A DNA stretch of 64,000 nt from an uncultured Clostridia bacterium (GTDB lineage Bacteria > Bacillota > Clostridia > Christensenellales > Aristaeellaceae), in NCBI GenBank assembly GCA_937906775.1, contig CALCUD010000127.1, positions 13,958-77,957 on the forward strand, given 5' to 3'. The notes below the pieces were generated by a model. The model was not told the DNA's origin and did not search any database. It saw nothing but the letters and a program-made list of their open reading frames with translations. A program made the position numbers and the translations under genes. This document shows, piece by piece, positions 44,894 to 52,944 of this stretch. Numbering within the stretch: the stretch's first letter is position 1; every line of letters begins with the position of its first letter.

Positions 44894-45733
44894 TCAGCCC
44901 TTGACGCTGCCGGCGGTCAGCCCCTGAACGAAGAATTTCTGGCACAGAATGAAAATGATGACGACGGGGATCAGCGTCAGAACGGACATGGCGAAAACGT
45001 AGCCCCACTGGGTGAACTGATGCTGGCCGAAGAAGCCGGCGATCGCGATGGGCAGGGTCCGGAGGTCGTTGTCGTTGATGACGGTATTGGCCCAGGGATA
45101 TTCCTCCCAGGCTGTCAGGAAGTTGAAAATGCTGACGGACGCGATAGCGGGCGCGGCCAGCGGGAGCGCGATCCGGAAATAGACCGTGAGCACATCCGCC
45201 CCGTCGATCCAGGTCGCCTCCATGATCTCGCCGGGGATATTCTCCATGAATCCTTTGATCATGAAGGTGGAAAACGGGATCACCCAGGCGACATAGAACG
45301 GGATCAGCCCCCAGAGCCGGTTGACCAGATTCAGCTTTGTCGCCAGTTCGAACTGGGGAACGATCATGGTCGTTCCGGGGATGATCATGGTCAGGATGAT
45401 AAATGCAAAAATGATCTTATTGGCTTTGAATTTGAATTTTCCCAGCACGAAAGCCATGGCGGAGGAAACCAGGGCCGCCAGCCCCACGGTGGAGACGGAA
45501 ACCAGAACAGAATTCAGGAAATTCAGATAGAATTTGCTCTGGTTCAGGATATAGGCATAGTTTTCCAGCGTAAAGGCTTCCCATTTGGGGAAGAAACGCG
45601 GAGGATATTCATAAAGCGCTCCGTTCGGGCGCAGAGATGTCGAGATCATGTAGATCATAGGCAGGGTGAAAACCACGGTGCCCAGAGCGAGGAGCAGATA
45701 TCGGATGATCTTGCTTCTGACTTTCTGTTTCAT
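44894..45733 (-). CDS. ABC maltodextrin-type permease (MalG-like)
   Basis: A 279-residue inner-membrane permease with six helices. The N-terminus has FTLPMIYMISTSLRPNGALYEYPP, and the EAA-loop is IMEATWIDGADVLTVYFRIALPLAAPA. The end FVQGLTAGSVKG is typical of MalG/UgpE-type permeases. It is the last gene of the LacI-controlled operon, 12 bp after MalF, with AAGGAGG before its ATG. Confidence 0.93.
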   Translation of the reverse strand: MKQKVRSKIIRYLLLALGTVVFTLPMIYMISTSLRPNGALYEYPPRFFPKWEAFTLENYAYILNQSKFYLNFLNSVLVSVSTVGLAALVSSAMAFVLGKFKFKANKIIFAFIILTMIIPGTTMIVPQFELATKLNLVNRLWGLIPFYVAWVIPFSTFMIKGFMENIPGEIMEATWIDGADVLTVYFRIALPLAAPAIASVSIFNFLTAWEEYPWANTVINDNDLRTLPIAIAGFFGQHQFTQWGYVFAMSVLTLIPVVIIFILCQKFFVQGLTAGSVKG

Positions 45734-45745
45734 ATCCGTTCCTCC

Positions 45746-46633
45746 TTATCCGTTGTCCCTGTTCCGCATGGCGCGGAACTGAACGATGGCCAGCAGGCCG
45801 AGCGTCAGGGCCATCACAAAGCTGAGCGCGGCCGCGTAGCCGAATTTGCCTGTGCTGAAAGCTTTGTAATACATCCAGGTCAGCAACGTATCTGTCTGGT
45901 GGGCGGGCTTGCCGCCGGTAATCATTTTGATGGATGTAAAGACGTTGAAACCGCCGATGGTCAGCTCGATCAGCGCGAAGAGGACCGTGCCTTTGATGCC
46001 GGGGAGCGTCACATGGACGAATTTCTTCCATGCGCCGCAGCCGTCGATCTCGGCGGCTTCATACAGGTCCTGAGGGACCTGCTGCAGCGCGGCCAGAAAG
46101 ATCACCATGTTCCAGCCGATGCCTTTCCAGATCCCGAGGATCATTGCGACGGAGAGGCCGCTCCAGCGGGTATCCAGCCAGCGGATGTTGGCGGAGGTCA
46201 GTCCGGCGGTTTTCCAGAGAAAATAATTCAGGAGCCCTTCTGTATTGAAGATATAACGGAATACCAGGGAAGCGATGACCCACGAGGTCACAACGGGAAG
46301 ATAATTAATGACGCGGAACGTGACGCTGAAGCGTTTGATCCCGTTCAGCAGAATGGCGGTAAAAAGGCCGATCGCCATCTGGCCGGGTACGGTGACCAGC
46401 GTATAGACGATGCTGTTGACGAATACCGTCCAGAAGGTCCCGTCCGCGAAGACCTCCCGGTAGTTGTCCAGCCCGGTAAAGGGCTGTGTCAGCATGGAGG
46501 AGAAGCTCATGTCGCAGAGGCTCATCCAGAACAGACGGATAATCGGATAAACGGTGAAAGCACCGAATATTGCCAGCCCGGGAAGCAGCAACAGCATCAG
46601 CTGGGATCTGGCGCCGCGGGATTTCGTGACCAT
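45746..46633 (-). CDS. ABC maltodextrin-type permease (MalF-like)
   Basis: A 295-residue permease with the usual opening LMLLLLPGLAIFGAFTVYPIIRLFWMS and the EAA-loop DLYEAAEIDGCGAWKKFVHVTLPG. It lacks the large extra domain of enterobacterial MalF, as is normal in Firmicutes. A terminator hairpin in the 58-bp gap before it should lower its expression against the binding protein. Confidence 0.93.
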   Translation of the reverse strand: MVTKSRGARSQLMLLLLPGLAIFGAFTVYPIIRLFWMSLCDMSFSSMLTQPFTGLDNYREVFADGTFWTVFVNSIVYTLVTVPGQMAIGLFTAILLNGIKRFSVTFRVINYLPVVTSWVIASLVFRYIFNTEGLLNYFLWKTAGLTSANIRWLDTRWSGLSVAMILGIWKGIGWNMVIFLAALQQVPQDLYEAAEIDGCGAWKKFVHVTLPGIKGTVLFALIELTIGGFNVFTSIKMITGGKPAHQTDTLLTWMYYKAFSTGKFGYAAALSFVMALTLGLLAIVQFRAMRNRDNG

Positions 46634-46645
46634 GCGCGTTCCTCC

Positions 46646-46681
46646 TTAAAAAAGGGGCGGAGCGGAGGAATCCGCTCCGCC
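46646..46681 (-). terminator. Attenuating terminator between malE and malF
   Basis: On the minus strand an 11-bp stem GGCGGAGCGGA/TCCGCTCCGCC with a TTCC loop and a CCTTTTTTAA tail. It would stop part of the transcripts after the binding protein gene. Confidence 0.82.
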
Positions 46682-46691
46682 GTGTCAACCG

Positions 46692-47933
46692 TTATTTCAG
46701 CAGTTCATCCCACTCGGCAGCCAGTTCGTCCATGGCTTCCTGAGCAGTCTTTTCACCGTTGACGACCGCGGTCATGGCAACGGTCAGGCCGTTGTCCATT
46801 TCGCTCCAGGCGGCGACGGTGGGACGGGCCTTGGCGGTCTGGATGGCTTCGATGAAGGGAGCGTAATCGGCGCCCTTGACGGTTTCGCTTTCCAGCGCGG
46901 CCTTGTTGACGGGGATCTGTCCGCACTTGGCCATTTCGGTCTCGGCAAATTCGCCGGTCATGAACTTCATGAATTTCCAGGCGGCGTCCTTGTTGGCGGT
47001 GTTGAACATCGCGATGTCTTCGCCGCCCAGCACGGAGATGCTTCCGCCTTCACCGGCGGGGATGGGAGCGGTGCCGTAGGCCACGTCCGGATAGGCGCCG
47101 GCCAGTTCGGCGGACTTCCAGGGGCCTTCCAGCATCATGGCGTAGCGGTTGGTTCCGAATCCGTCGGTCATGGGGATATCACCGGAGTTGAAGCCGATGA
47201 TGGCGTTGGCTTTGACCAGTTCGGCAAAGGTTTCCACAGCCTTGACGGTCTGCGGTCCGTTGATGAAGCCGGTAGCCGCGGTCTGATCCTCGTTGGTCAG
47301 AGCGCCGCCGAAGCTCCAGATGAAGGGGCAGATGTTCCAGCCGGCCAGAGCGGGCTCGTTCCAGCCCCACACCTGCTGGCCGTTGGCGTTCTCGCCGCTC
47401 AGCTTGGTGATAGCTTCGATCCACTGATCCATGGTGGCGGGGACTTCAACGCCGGCGGCTTCCAGCATGGCCTTGTTGTAGAACACGATCTTGCTGTTGG
47501 TGTTCAGAGCCAGCGCGTAGTTGTGACCGTTCACGACGGTGGTGGACATGGCGCTGTCCAGCAGCTGGCCGCTGACATCGGCGAAATCGGCCATTTTTTC
47601 GTCCAGGGAGGTCAGGATGCCCATCTTCTGGAATTCAGGCAGCCAGGCAATGTCGCAGCGGGCAACGTCCGGCAGACTGTTGGACTGGGCGCTGACAAGG
47701 ACCTTGTCATGCAGCTCTGCCCATTCATGGGATACGGCGTTGACTTTGATCCCGGGATTTTCCGCTTCGAATGCGGGGATCAGGACATTCATCAGCGTTT
47801 CGTTCTCGGCGGACTGAGCGCTGTAATGATGCCAGAAGTTGATGGTGACGGTTTCTTCCGCGAAAGCGGCGCAGGCTGTCAGGGACAGGACCAGGGCCAG
47901 CAGTACGGAAAGCAGCTTGGTGAAGGTACGCAT
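46692..47933 (-). CDS. Maltodextrin-type extracellular binding protein (MalE-like)
   Basis: A 413-residue family 1 binding protein. The start at 47933 follows AAGGAGG at 8 nt and gives a signal peptide (MRTFTKLLSVLLALVLSLT, then ACAAFA); a lipobox-like LTAC at 17-20 makes it a possible lipoprotein. The mature part begins VTINFWHHYSAQSAENE and has FEAENPGIKVNAV and VWGWNEPALAGWNICPFIWSFGG. It overlaps nothing but sits 1 bp from the GH13 stop. It captures the sugar for the two permeases downstream. Confidence 0.94.
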   Translation of the reverse strand: MRTFTKLLSVLLALVLSLTACAAFAEETVTINFWHHYSAQSAENETLMNVLIPAFEAENPGIKVNAVSHEWAELHDKVLVSAQSNSLPDVARCDIAWLPEFQKMGILTSLDEKMADFADVSGQLLDSAMSTTVVNGHNYALALNTNSKIVFYNKAMLEAAGVEVPATMDQWIEAITKLSGENANGQQVWGWNEPALAGWNICPFIWSFGGALTNEDQTAATGFINGPQTVKAVETFAELVKANAIIGFNSGDIPMTDGFGTNRYAMMLEGPWKSAELAGAYPDVAYGTAPIPAGEGGSISVLGGEDIAMFNTANKDAAWKFMKFMTGEFAETEMAKCGQIPVNKAALESETVKGADYAPFIEAIQTAKARPTVAAWSEMDNGLTVAMTAVVNGEKTAQEAMDELAAEWDELLK

Positions 47934-47934
47934 G

Positions 47935-49608
47935 TTACTTTTCCTCCTTATGATGAATAATGATCTTAACGGTATGCGGCGGAACGTCGACTGATTCCGC
48001 CGGACCCGCGAAGTCCGTGGGGTGGGGAAGAGCGTCCGGATTGAAGACCGCGACGATCTCTTCGGAGGCGTCATATCTCGAAAAACTGAACAGGGCGGGA
48101 TCGCTTTCGCTCAGCAGGACCGTCCCGCCTCTGCGGACAGCCGCGTGTTTCTTCCGGAATGCGATCCATTGCTTCTGCCAGGCCAGGAGGTCCGCGTCCA
48201 TGGCGTTCCAGGCCATTCCGCCGCGGCAGCCGGGGTCGTTGTCGCCCTTCATGCCGATCTCATCCCCGTAATAAACGGAAGGCGCGCCGGGGAAGAGCAT
48301 CTGAAAGGCCATGGCCAGCCGGAGACGGTCTTTATCCTCTCCGGCTTCGGTCAGAAAACGGGGGGTATCATGGCTGCTGAGGCAGTTGAACATGGCCTGC
48401 ATATTCGCGTCCGGATACAGCTGAAGCATGGAGGCCAGGCGGTTTTTGAATTCTGCCGGGGAAATGCTTTGCCGCGCGAAGAAATCCACCGCGGCGTCCC
48501 GGAAAAGATAATTCATGGCGCAGTCAAAAGCGCCGGGAGCGATTATCCGGACAGCGCCGCCCCAGGTTTCCGCCAGCATCACGGCGTCCGGATAAAGCCG
48601 CTTGACCGCTTCGCGCCAGAAACGCACGGCGGTCATATCCAGTTCGTCGGCGACATCAAAGCGCCAGCCGTCGATATGGACCTTTTCCAGCCAGTAGAGC
48701 AGTACTTTCAGCACATATTCCCGCACGCCCGGATCGGCGCCGTTCAGGCGGGGCATGTAAGGATAGTCGCCGACGCATTCGTAGCAGGCGGGATCGATCT
48801 CCAAGGGTTCTTTCTTCAGGTGGAACCAGTTCGCGAAGACGCTGCTGCGGCCGTTTTTCCGCAGATCCTCAAAGGGCGCGAAATGGATCCCGCAATGGTT
48901 GAACACGCCGTCCAGAACGATCCGGATCCCGAGCCGGTGTGCTTCTTCGGTCAGCGCCAGAAGATCCGCTTCGGTCCCGAACATGGGATCCACGGACAGA
49001 TAATCGGTCGTGGCGTATTTATGGTTGAAATCCCCGGTAAAGATAGGATTCAGATAAATGCATTCGATCCCCAGCTCCGCGAGATAGGGAAGACGGCGCC
49101 GGATCCCGCCCAGCGTCCCGCCGAGATAATTATCCCGGGTCGGCACGGCGTCCCACGGATCCAGTTCCCGGTCCGTGGAAGAGTCCCGGTCAAACCGTTC
49201 GGGGAAGATCTGATACCAGACGCATCCTTGGGTCCATTCGGGAACGGAGATCACGTCGGTCGTGTTGATCTGCAGCAGTTCGAAGCATCCGCGCGTGTCC
49301 TTGTCGAAGCCGTAGGCGTTGAAGCGGCATTCCGAACCGTCCTGACCGCGCAGGATGAAGTAATATTTGATATAGTGCGCTTCCTCCGGGAAAAGGACGG
49401 ATACGGCCCATTGATCCGCCGTTTCTGTCCTGCAGCGCAGGGAGGCGGATGCACGGCAGACCTTTTCCGGTTCGCTGCGCTTCCACCAGACCATCGTGCA
49501 TTCGGTCAGATCGCGCGCGGCGGCTTCCAGGAGGAATGTCGCCGAATTCCGTGCAAGCGGTTGCACAAAGGGGTAAAAAGAATGATGCCGTACGGCGGAT
49601 CGATCCAT
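47935..49608 (-). CDS. GH13 alpha-glucosidase family enzyme, neopullulanase/cyclomaltodextrinase-like
   Basis: A 557-residue enzyme without signal peptide, so cytoplasmic. The first 110 residues resemble the N-terminal CBM34 domain, followed by VWYQIFPERFDRD. GH13 regions: DGVFNHCG, GWRFDVADE (nucleophile Asp near 318), MLAETWG (acid/base Glu near 343) and CLSSHDTPR (Asp near 411). NYLGGTLGGI and GMAWNAMD also fit neopullulanases, which cut maltodextrins and cyclodextrins. It lies between lacI and malE in the operon. A LacI-type operator sequence lies inside its 5' coding end. Confidence 0.93.
   Translation of the reverse strand: MDRSAVRHHSFYPFVQPLARNSATFLLEAAARDLTECTMVWWKRSEPEKVCRASASLRCRTETADQWAVSVLFPEEAHYIKYYFILRGQDGSECRFNAYGFDKDTRGCFELLQINTTDVISVPEWTQGCVWYQIFPERFDRDSSTDRELDPWDAVPTRDNYLGGTLGGIRRRLPYLAELGIECIYLNPIFTGDFNHKYATTDYLSVDPMFGTEADLLALTEEAHRLGIRIVLDGVFNHCGIHFAPFEDLRKNGRSSVFANWFHLKKEPLEIDPACYECVGDYPYMPRLNGADPGVREYVLKVLLYWLEKVHIDGWRFDVADELDMTAVRFWREAVKRLYPDAVMLAETWGGAVRIIAPGAFDCAMNYLFRDAAVDFFARQSISPAEFKNRLASMLQLYPDANMQAMFNCLSSHDTPRFLTEAGEDKDRLRLAMAFQMLFPGAPSVYYGDEIGMKGDNDPGCRGGMAWNAMDADLLAWQKQWIAFRKKHAAVRRGGTVLLSESDPALFSFSRYDASEEIVAVFNPDALPHPTDFAGPAESVDVPPHTVKIIIHHKEEK
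49552..49565. promoter_or_regulatory. LacI-type operator inside the GH13 coding start
   Basis: TGCAAGCGGTTGCA, an inverted repeat with 5-bp arms, matching the promoter operator at 50635 in 12 of 14 positions. It covers about codons 15-19 of the GH13 gene. Confidence 0.5.
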
Positions 49609-49610
49609 GG

Positions 49611-50600
49611 TTATTTCATCCTTTCTGTGGACTGACGTTCGACCAGCGTTGTGGAAAGCATGATCTGCTGCTTTCCCGAGGCGTTCTCGATCTGGCGGAA
49701 CAGCAGCTGGGCGCTTTGCTGCCCGAGCATAGCCGTATCAATATCAATAATGGTAAGGGGCGGATCCGTGAACTCCGCCAGGGGATAATTATCAAAAGCA
49801 ACGATCCCCAATTCGTTCGGGACGTTGATCTTTAAGGTGCTGCAGGCGCGAAGGAGTCCGTAGGCCGACAGGTTGTCGTTGCAGATAAAGGCGTCGGGCC
49901 GGTCCGGCTTCCGCAGAAGATCCATGGCGGCCGAACAGGCGTTTTCTGTGGTGCCGTCCGTCGGAATGATGTCGGAACGGCTGCCTTCGGCGTTCATGAA
50001 TCCGCGGACGCGGCGCTTGGTGAATCCGCGCTTCTGGTCGCCTCCGAGATAGGCGATGTGACGGTAGCCGCGGGACCGCAGATGCTGGACCGCAAGTTCG
50101 GCTCCCTGTTCGTTGTTGTTATCCACCCAGCAGGTATCTCCCCGGAGCGAATCCGGCATGCCGAGCACGACGTACGGGAAGCTGCCGATCAGCTCCATCA
50201 GGGAGGGCTTGACGGTGGAAGGGGGAAGGATCAGGCCGTCCACCTTCCGCTCCTTGATGAGCGTCTCCACGGTGCCGCCGTGGCTTTTCGCGCCGTTCGC
50301 GATCAGCACCTGGTAGCCCCGCTGCTGGGCCTCCTGTTCGATGGCGAACAGACTCCTGCTGAAGAAAACGTTGCTGAAAGCGTCCGCGTCCTGAGCGTCC
50401 ACCACGACGCCGATCGCGCCGCTGAGCCCGCTTGCGAGACTTCTCGCCAGGGAATTGGGGTGATAATCCAGCTCCCGCATGGCGGCGAATACTCTTTCTT
50501 TGGTTTCCTGGGTGATGGTTGCTTTTCCGTTCAGGACTCTGGAAACGGTGGATGAATTGACGCCGGCCAGTTTAGCCACGTCATGGATCGTAACTCCCAT
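49611..50600 (-). CDS. LacI-family regulator of the maltodextrin operon
   Basis: A 329-residue repressor. The HTH and hinge are MGVTIHDVAKLAGVNSSTVSRVLNG-like at 1-25, with YHPNSLARSLASG after the hinge. The C-terminal sugar-binding domain shows VVLGMPD, WVDNNNEQGAELAVQHL, AYLGGDQ and DAFICNDNLSAYGLL. First gene of the operon lacI, GH13, malE, malF, malG. A LacI operator overlaps its promoter, so it should repress itself and the operon until a maltodextrin-like inducer is bound. Confidence 0.95.
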   Translation of the reverse strand: MGVTIHDVAKLAGVNSSTVSRVLNGKATITQETKERVFAAMRELDYHPNSLARSLASGLSGAIGVVVDAQDADAFSNVFFSRSLFAIEQEAQQRGYQVLIANGAKSHGGTVETLIKERKVDGLILPPSTVKPSLMELIGSFPYVVLGMPDSLRGDTCWVDNNNEQGAELAVQHLRSRGYRHIAYLGGDQKRGFTKRRVRGFMNAEGSRSDIIPTDGTTENACSAAMDLLRKPDRPDAFICNDNLSAYGLLRACSTLKINVPNELGIVAFDNYPLAEFTDPPLTIIDIDTAMLGQQSAQLLFRQIENASGKQQIMLSTTLVERQSTERMK

Positions 50601-50634
50601 CTGTACCGCCTCCGGTCTTTGAACTTATCTCTTG

Positions 50635-50648
50635 TGCAACCGATTGCA
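50635..50648. promoter_or_regulatory. LacI operator at the maltodextrin operon promoter
   Basis: TGCAACCGATTGCA (read on the plus strand), arms TGCAA/TTGCA, immediately downstream of the minus-strand -10 box. Confidence 0.82.
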
Positions 50649-50677
50649 TTATATCAGCAGGTGCATTCGTCTGTCAA
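50648..50677 (-). promoter_or_regulatory. Promoter of the maltodextrin operon
   Basis: On the minus strand a consensus TTGACA and TATAAT are separated by 18 bp, directly followed by the operator. Confidence 0.82.
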
Positions 50678-50693
50678 GCATAAAAAAACGGAG

Positions 50694-50846
50694 TCACGGA
50701 AACATTCCGAGGATGGAAAAGAATATCCGGTAGTATTCGGAAAGGCTCATGAAGCTTTCGCGGGCGCACTGTTCGGGCGAAATGTCTTCGCACATGTTTT
50801 CTTCAATGAAATCAAGCGATTTCTGGATCCGTTCGTAATAATTCAT
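50694..50846 (-). pseudogene. Truncated AraC-family DNA-binding fragment
   Basis: A 50-residue open frame with GAGGAGA before its ATG. It reads MNYYERIQKSLDFIEENMC and then SPEQCARESFMSLSEYYRIFF, the opening of the AraC/XylS helix-turn-helix domain, but ends after SILGMFP at a TGA where the second helix-turn-helix and effector domain should follow. The rest of the gene is not found nearby; the maltodextrin promoter begins 17 bp later. I infer a remnant left by deletion. It could still be translated as a small protein. Confidence 0.65.
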
Positions 50847-50869
50847 CTGCTCTCCTCTGCATTCGCGGT

Positions 50870-50887
50870 CTGTTCTCGCGGGAACAG
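50870..50887. promoter_or_regulatory. Palindrome upstream of the AraC remnant
   Basis: CTGTTCTCGCGGGAACAG, an 18-bp dyad with one mismatched pair, just downstream of a TATGAT box on the minus strand. Confidence 0.45.
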
Positions 50888-51021
50888 GGGCATCATATCA
50901 TCTCTGCCTCACCGGCGTCCGATTTTTTTTCTGATCTGCGGGATATGATATTATTTTTCCGTTTGTTTTTGAATTCCCGCGCCCGTTTGTCCCCGCGGGG
51001 CGGCTGTTCGCGCCTGCTCCG

Positions 51022-51049
51022 TTGACATCGCCGGCCGCAGCCGTATAAT
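51022..51049 (+). promoter_or_regulatory. Promoter of the C_GCAxxG_C_C gene
   Basis: Consensus TTGACA and TATAAT separated by 16 bp. Confidence 0.8.
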
Positions 51050-51104
51050 GGAGCGGAGGGACGCGGCGGATGTTCCGGAAAAGGATCATGAAGGAGGCGC
51101 CGGT

Positions 51105-51548
51105 ATGACGCACAGGGAGAAAGCATTGCAGATCATGGCGGAAAGGGCTAACTGCGCGCAGTCGGTCCTGGGCGCGTTTGCGGATGAACTGGGACTCAGC
51201 GAAGAGCAGGCGATGGGCGTCAGCTTCTGCTTCTTCAGCGGAATGCGAAAGGCCGATGTGTGCGGCGCGGTGACCGGCGCGCTGATGGTCATCGGAATGA
51301 AATACGGTCAGAAGAAAGCGGGCGATACGGAGACCCGTCTTCGCGCCGCGCGGATCGAGGATGATTTTATGAAGCGCTTCGCGGAGGCGAACGGCTCCTT
51401 CGTCTGCCGCGATCTGCTCGGGGTGGATATCTCCGTTCCGGAAAAGGCGGAATATGCCCGGAGTCAGGGACTGTTCAGGGACCTGTGTCCGCGGATGGTC
51501 GCGTCCGCCGTGGAGATCCTCGAACAGATCATCGTGGAAAACGGGTGA
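51105..51548 (+). CDS. C_GCAxxG_C_C family protein (putative redox protein)
   Basis: A 147-residue cytoplasmic protein. The family cysteines are visible: ANCAQSVLGAF near 16-18, SFCFFSGMRKADVCGAVTGALMVIG near 45-70, FVCRDLLG near 105 and LCPRMV near 128. The usual GGGMG before VCGAVTGA reads FSGMRKADVCGAV, a variant. Members are thought to be redox or electron-transfer related proteins of anaerobes, without a proven reaction. AAGGAGG precedes ATG 51105, and a strong promoter lies upstream. Confidence 0.87.
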   Translation: MTHREKALQIMAERANCAQSVLGAFADELGLSEEQAMGVSFCFFSGMRKADVCGAVTGALMVIGMKYGQKKAGDTETRLRAARIEDDFMKRFAEANGSFVCRDLLGVDISVPEKAEYARSQGLFRDLCPRMVASAVEILEQIIVENG

Positions 51549-51619
51549 CGCGTTCCCGGCGGAGTGGCGTCTCGCCGCATTCCCGGCGGCTCCGGGCTGA
51601 AAAAACCGGCTCCGGGGGA

Positions 51620-51647
51620 TTGCCATTTTGGATTCTGTCACTATAAT
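51620..51647 (+). promoter_or_regulatory. Promoter of the Big_2 protein gene
   Basis: TTGCCA and TATAAT separated by 16 bp, 55 bp before the start codon. Confidence 0.65.
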
Positions 51648-51701
51648 AAAGGCAGTGTTTGCTCCCGAGAACGGAATAGAAAAAACAGGAGGTATTTCGG
51701 T

Positions 51702-52760
51702 ATGAAAAAAAGATTCTGTATCCTGGGACTGGCTGTCCTGCTGATCTGCCTGTGCGTATCCGCGCTTCCCGCTTCCGCGGAGGAATCCTGCCCCCATGAT
51801 CACACGGATAGCTGGAGCTACCTCACTGAACCGACGGCTTACAAAAAGATCAACAATAACTATCACTGGGTCTGGGGTACCAGGGCCACTGAGACTTACT
51901 GCACTGACTGCTATCAGACTCTGGATATAAAAAAGACAACTCCCGCGGTCGAATTCGCGGTTCATTACTATGATGAAAACGGCCTCTGCCCCTGCGGTTA
52001 TAAGAAGCCCTGCAACCATGAACACACCGTCGGGTCGGTCTGGTCATGGGGCGGAATGTATTATGAAAATTGCGGCGCGGAAGGTCACAGGGCCGTTTAT
52101 ACGGACGCCGAGGTCCATTATATCTGCGAGGATTGCGGCGTGGAAATCGGCGAGCCCGAGATGGTCGCCGAATATAAAAACGAGTACATCTGGGAACATA
52201 ATATGGTGGACGGCGTCTGCACGGACTGCGGATATACGGCGCCGAAAAAAGTCACTCTGAAATTCTCTTACGATAATGTCACCTATTATCTTGCGCACGG
52301 TGAAAAGGGCAGAACCCCCAATGCGAACTACCTGCTGAAAAAGGGCCGGTATGCCGCGGGCCTGAGATGGTCCTCCAGCAACACGAAAGTGATCTCCATT
52401 GATAAAAAAACAGGCATGATGGAGCTCCTGAAGCCCGGAACAGCGACGATTACCGTCAAGTGCGGGACGAAGAAAGCCACCATTAAAGTTACTGTTGCCG
52501 AACCTGTTGTCAAGAGCCTGAAAGTTTCAAAGAAAACGCTTTCCCTGAAGGTCGGCAAGAAATACGCGGTCGGCACGTATATCAGCGATTATTCAGCCAT
52601 GGGAACCAAGCTGAAGTTCACCTCCAGCAACAAGAAAGTCGCCACGGTCAACGGTTCCGGCGTCATCACCGCGAAGAAGGCCGGCACCTGCAAGATCACC
52701 GTGACCACCACGGACAAGAGCAAGAAATCCGTAACGATCACCGTCACGGTCAAAAAGTAA
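51702..52760 (+). CDS. Secreted Cys/His-rich protein with Big_2 Ig-like domains
   Basis: A 352-residue exported protein. The start at 51702 follows CAGGAGG and opens a signal peptide (residues 1-26, ending ASA). The first 150 mature residues have four CxxC-type or CxC clusters with nearby His (CPHDH, CTDC, CPCGYKKPCNHEH, CEDC, CTDCGY), like serial zinc ribbons. Then come a Big_2 Ig-like domain (LRWSSSNTKVISIDKKTG, GTATITVKCG) and a complete second one (VKSLKVSKKTLSLKVGKKY to VTITVTVKK). Big_2 domains serve as surface adhesion or spacer modules. Exported Zn-ribbon sequences are unusual. Confidence 0.83.
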   Translation: MKKRFCILGLAVLLICLCVSALPASAEESCPHDHTDSWSYLTEPTAYKKINNNYHWVWGTRATETYCTDCYQTLDIKKTTPAVEFAVHYYDENGLCPCGYKKPCNHEHTVGSVWSWGGMYYENCGAEGHRAVYTDAEVHYICEDCGVEIGEPEMVAEYKNEYIWEHNMVDGVCTDCGYTAPKKVTLKFSYDNVTYYLAHGEKGRTPNANYLLKKGRYAAGLRWSSSNTKVISIDKKTGMMELLKPGTATITVKCGTKKATIKVTVAEPVVKSLKVSKKTLSLKVGKKYAVGTYISDYSAMGTKLKFTSSNKKVATVNGSGVITAKKAGTCKITVTTTDKSKKSVTITVTVKK

Positions 52761-52780
52761 AAATCGGATCTTCTCCGAAA

Positions 52781-52810
52781 CCCGCCGGCGCCGCGCCGGC
52801 GGGCTTCTTC
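52781..52810 (+). terminator. Terminator of the Big_2 protein gene
   Basis: A 10-bp stem CCCGCCGGCG/CGCCGGCGGG with a 3-nt loop, then a pyrimidine-rich CTTCTTCGCTTC tail. The tail is a weak T run. Confidence 0.6.
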
Positions 52811-52844
52811 GCTTCACGGGGTCTCTGTTCCGGGCGGGAAATTC

Positions 52845-52873
52845 TTGAAAACCGGCCGCGAATATGGTAAAAT
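52845..52873 (+). promoter_or_regulatory. Promoter of the hybrid histidine kinase gene
   Basis: TTGAAA and TAAAAT separated by 17 bp, about 70 bp before the start codon. Confidence 0.72.
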
Positions 52874-52944
52874 ATCCAAAATTGTCATAAACGGAATAGG
52901 TCGAAGGCCTTGCAATAAAGACTGAAAGAGCCCGGAGGAAGGCT

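Noticed and set aside
45020..46762. Long plus-strand open frame opposite the malF and malG genes (similar ones at 2827-4389, 40141-41310 and 48022-49635)
   Set aside because: No ribosome site or recognisable domain; the opposite strand encodes well-defined proteins.
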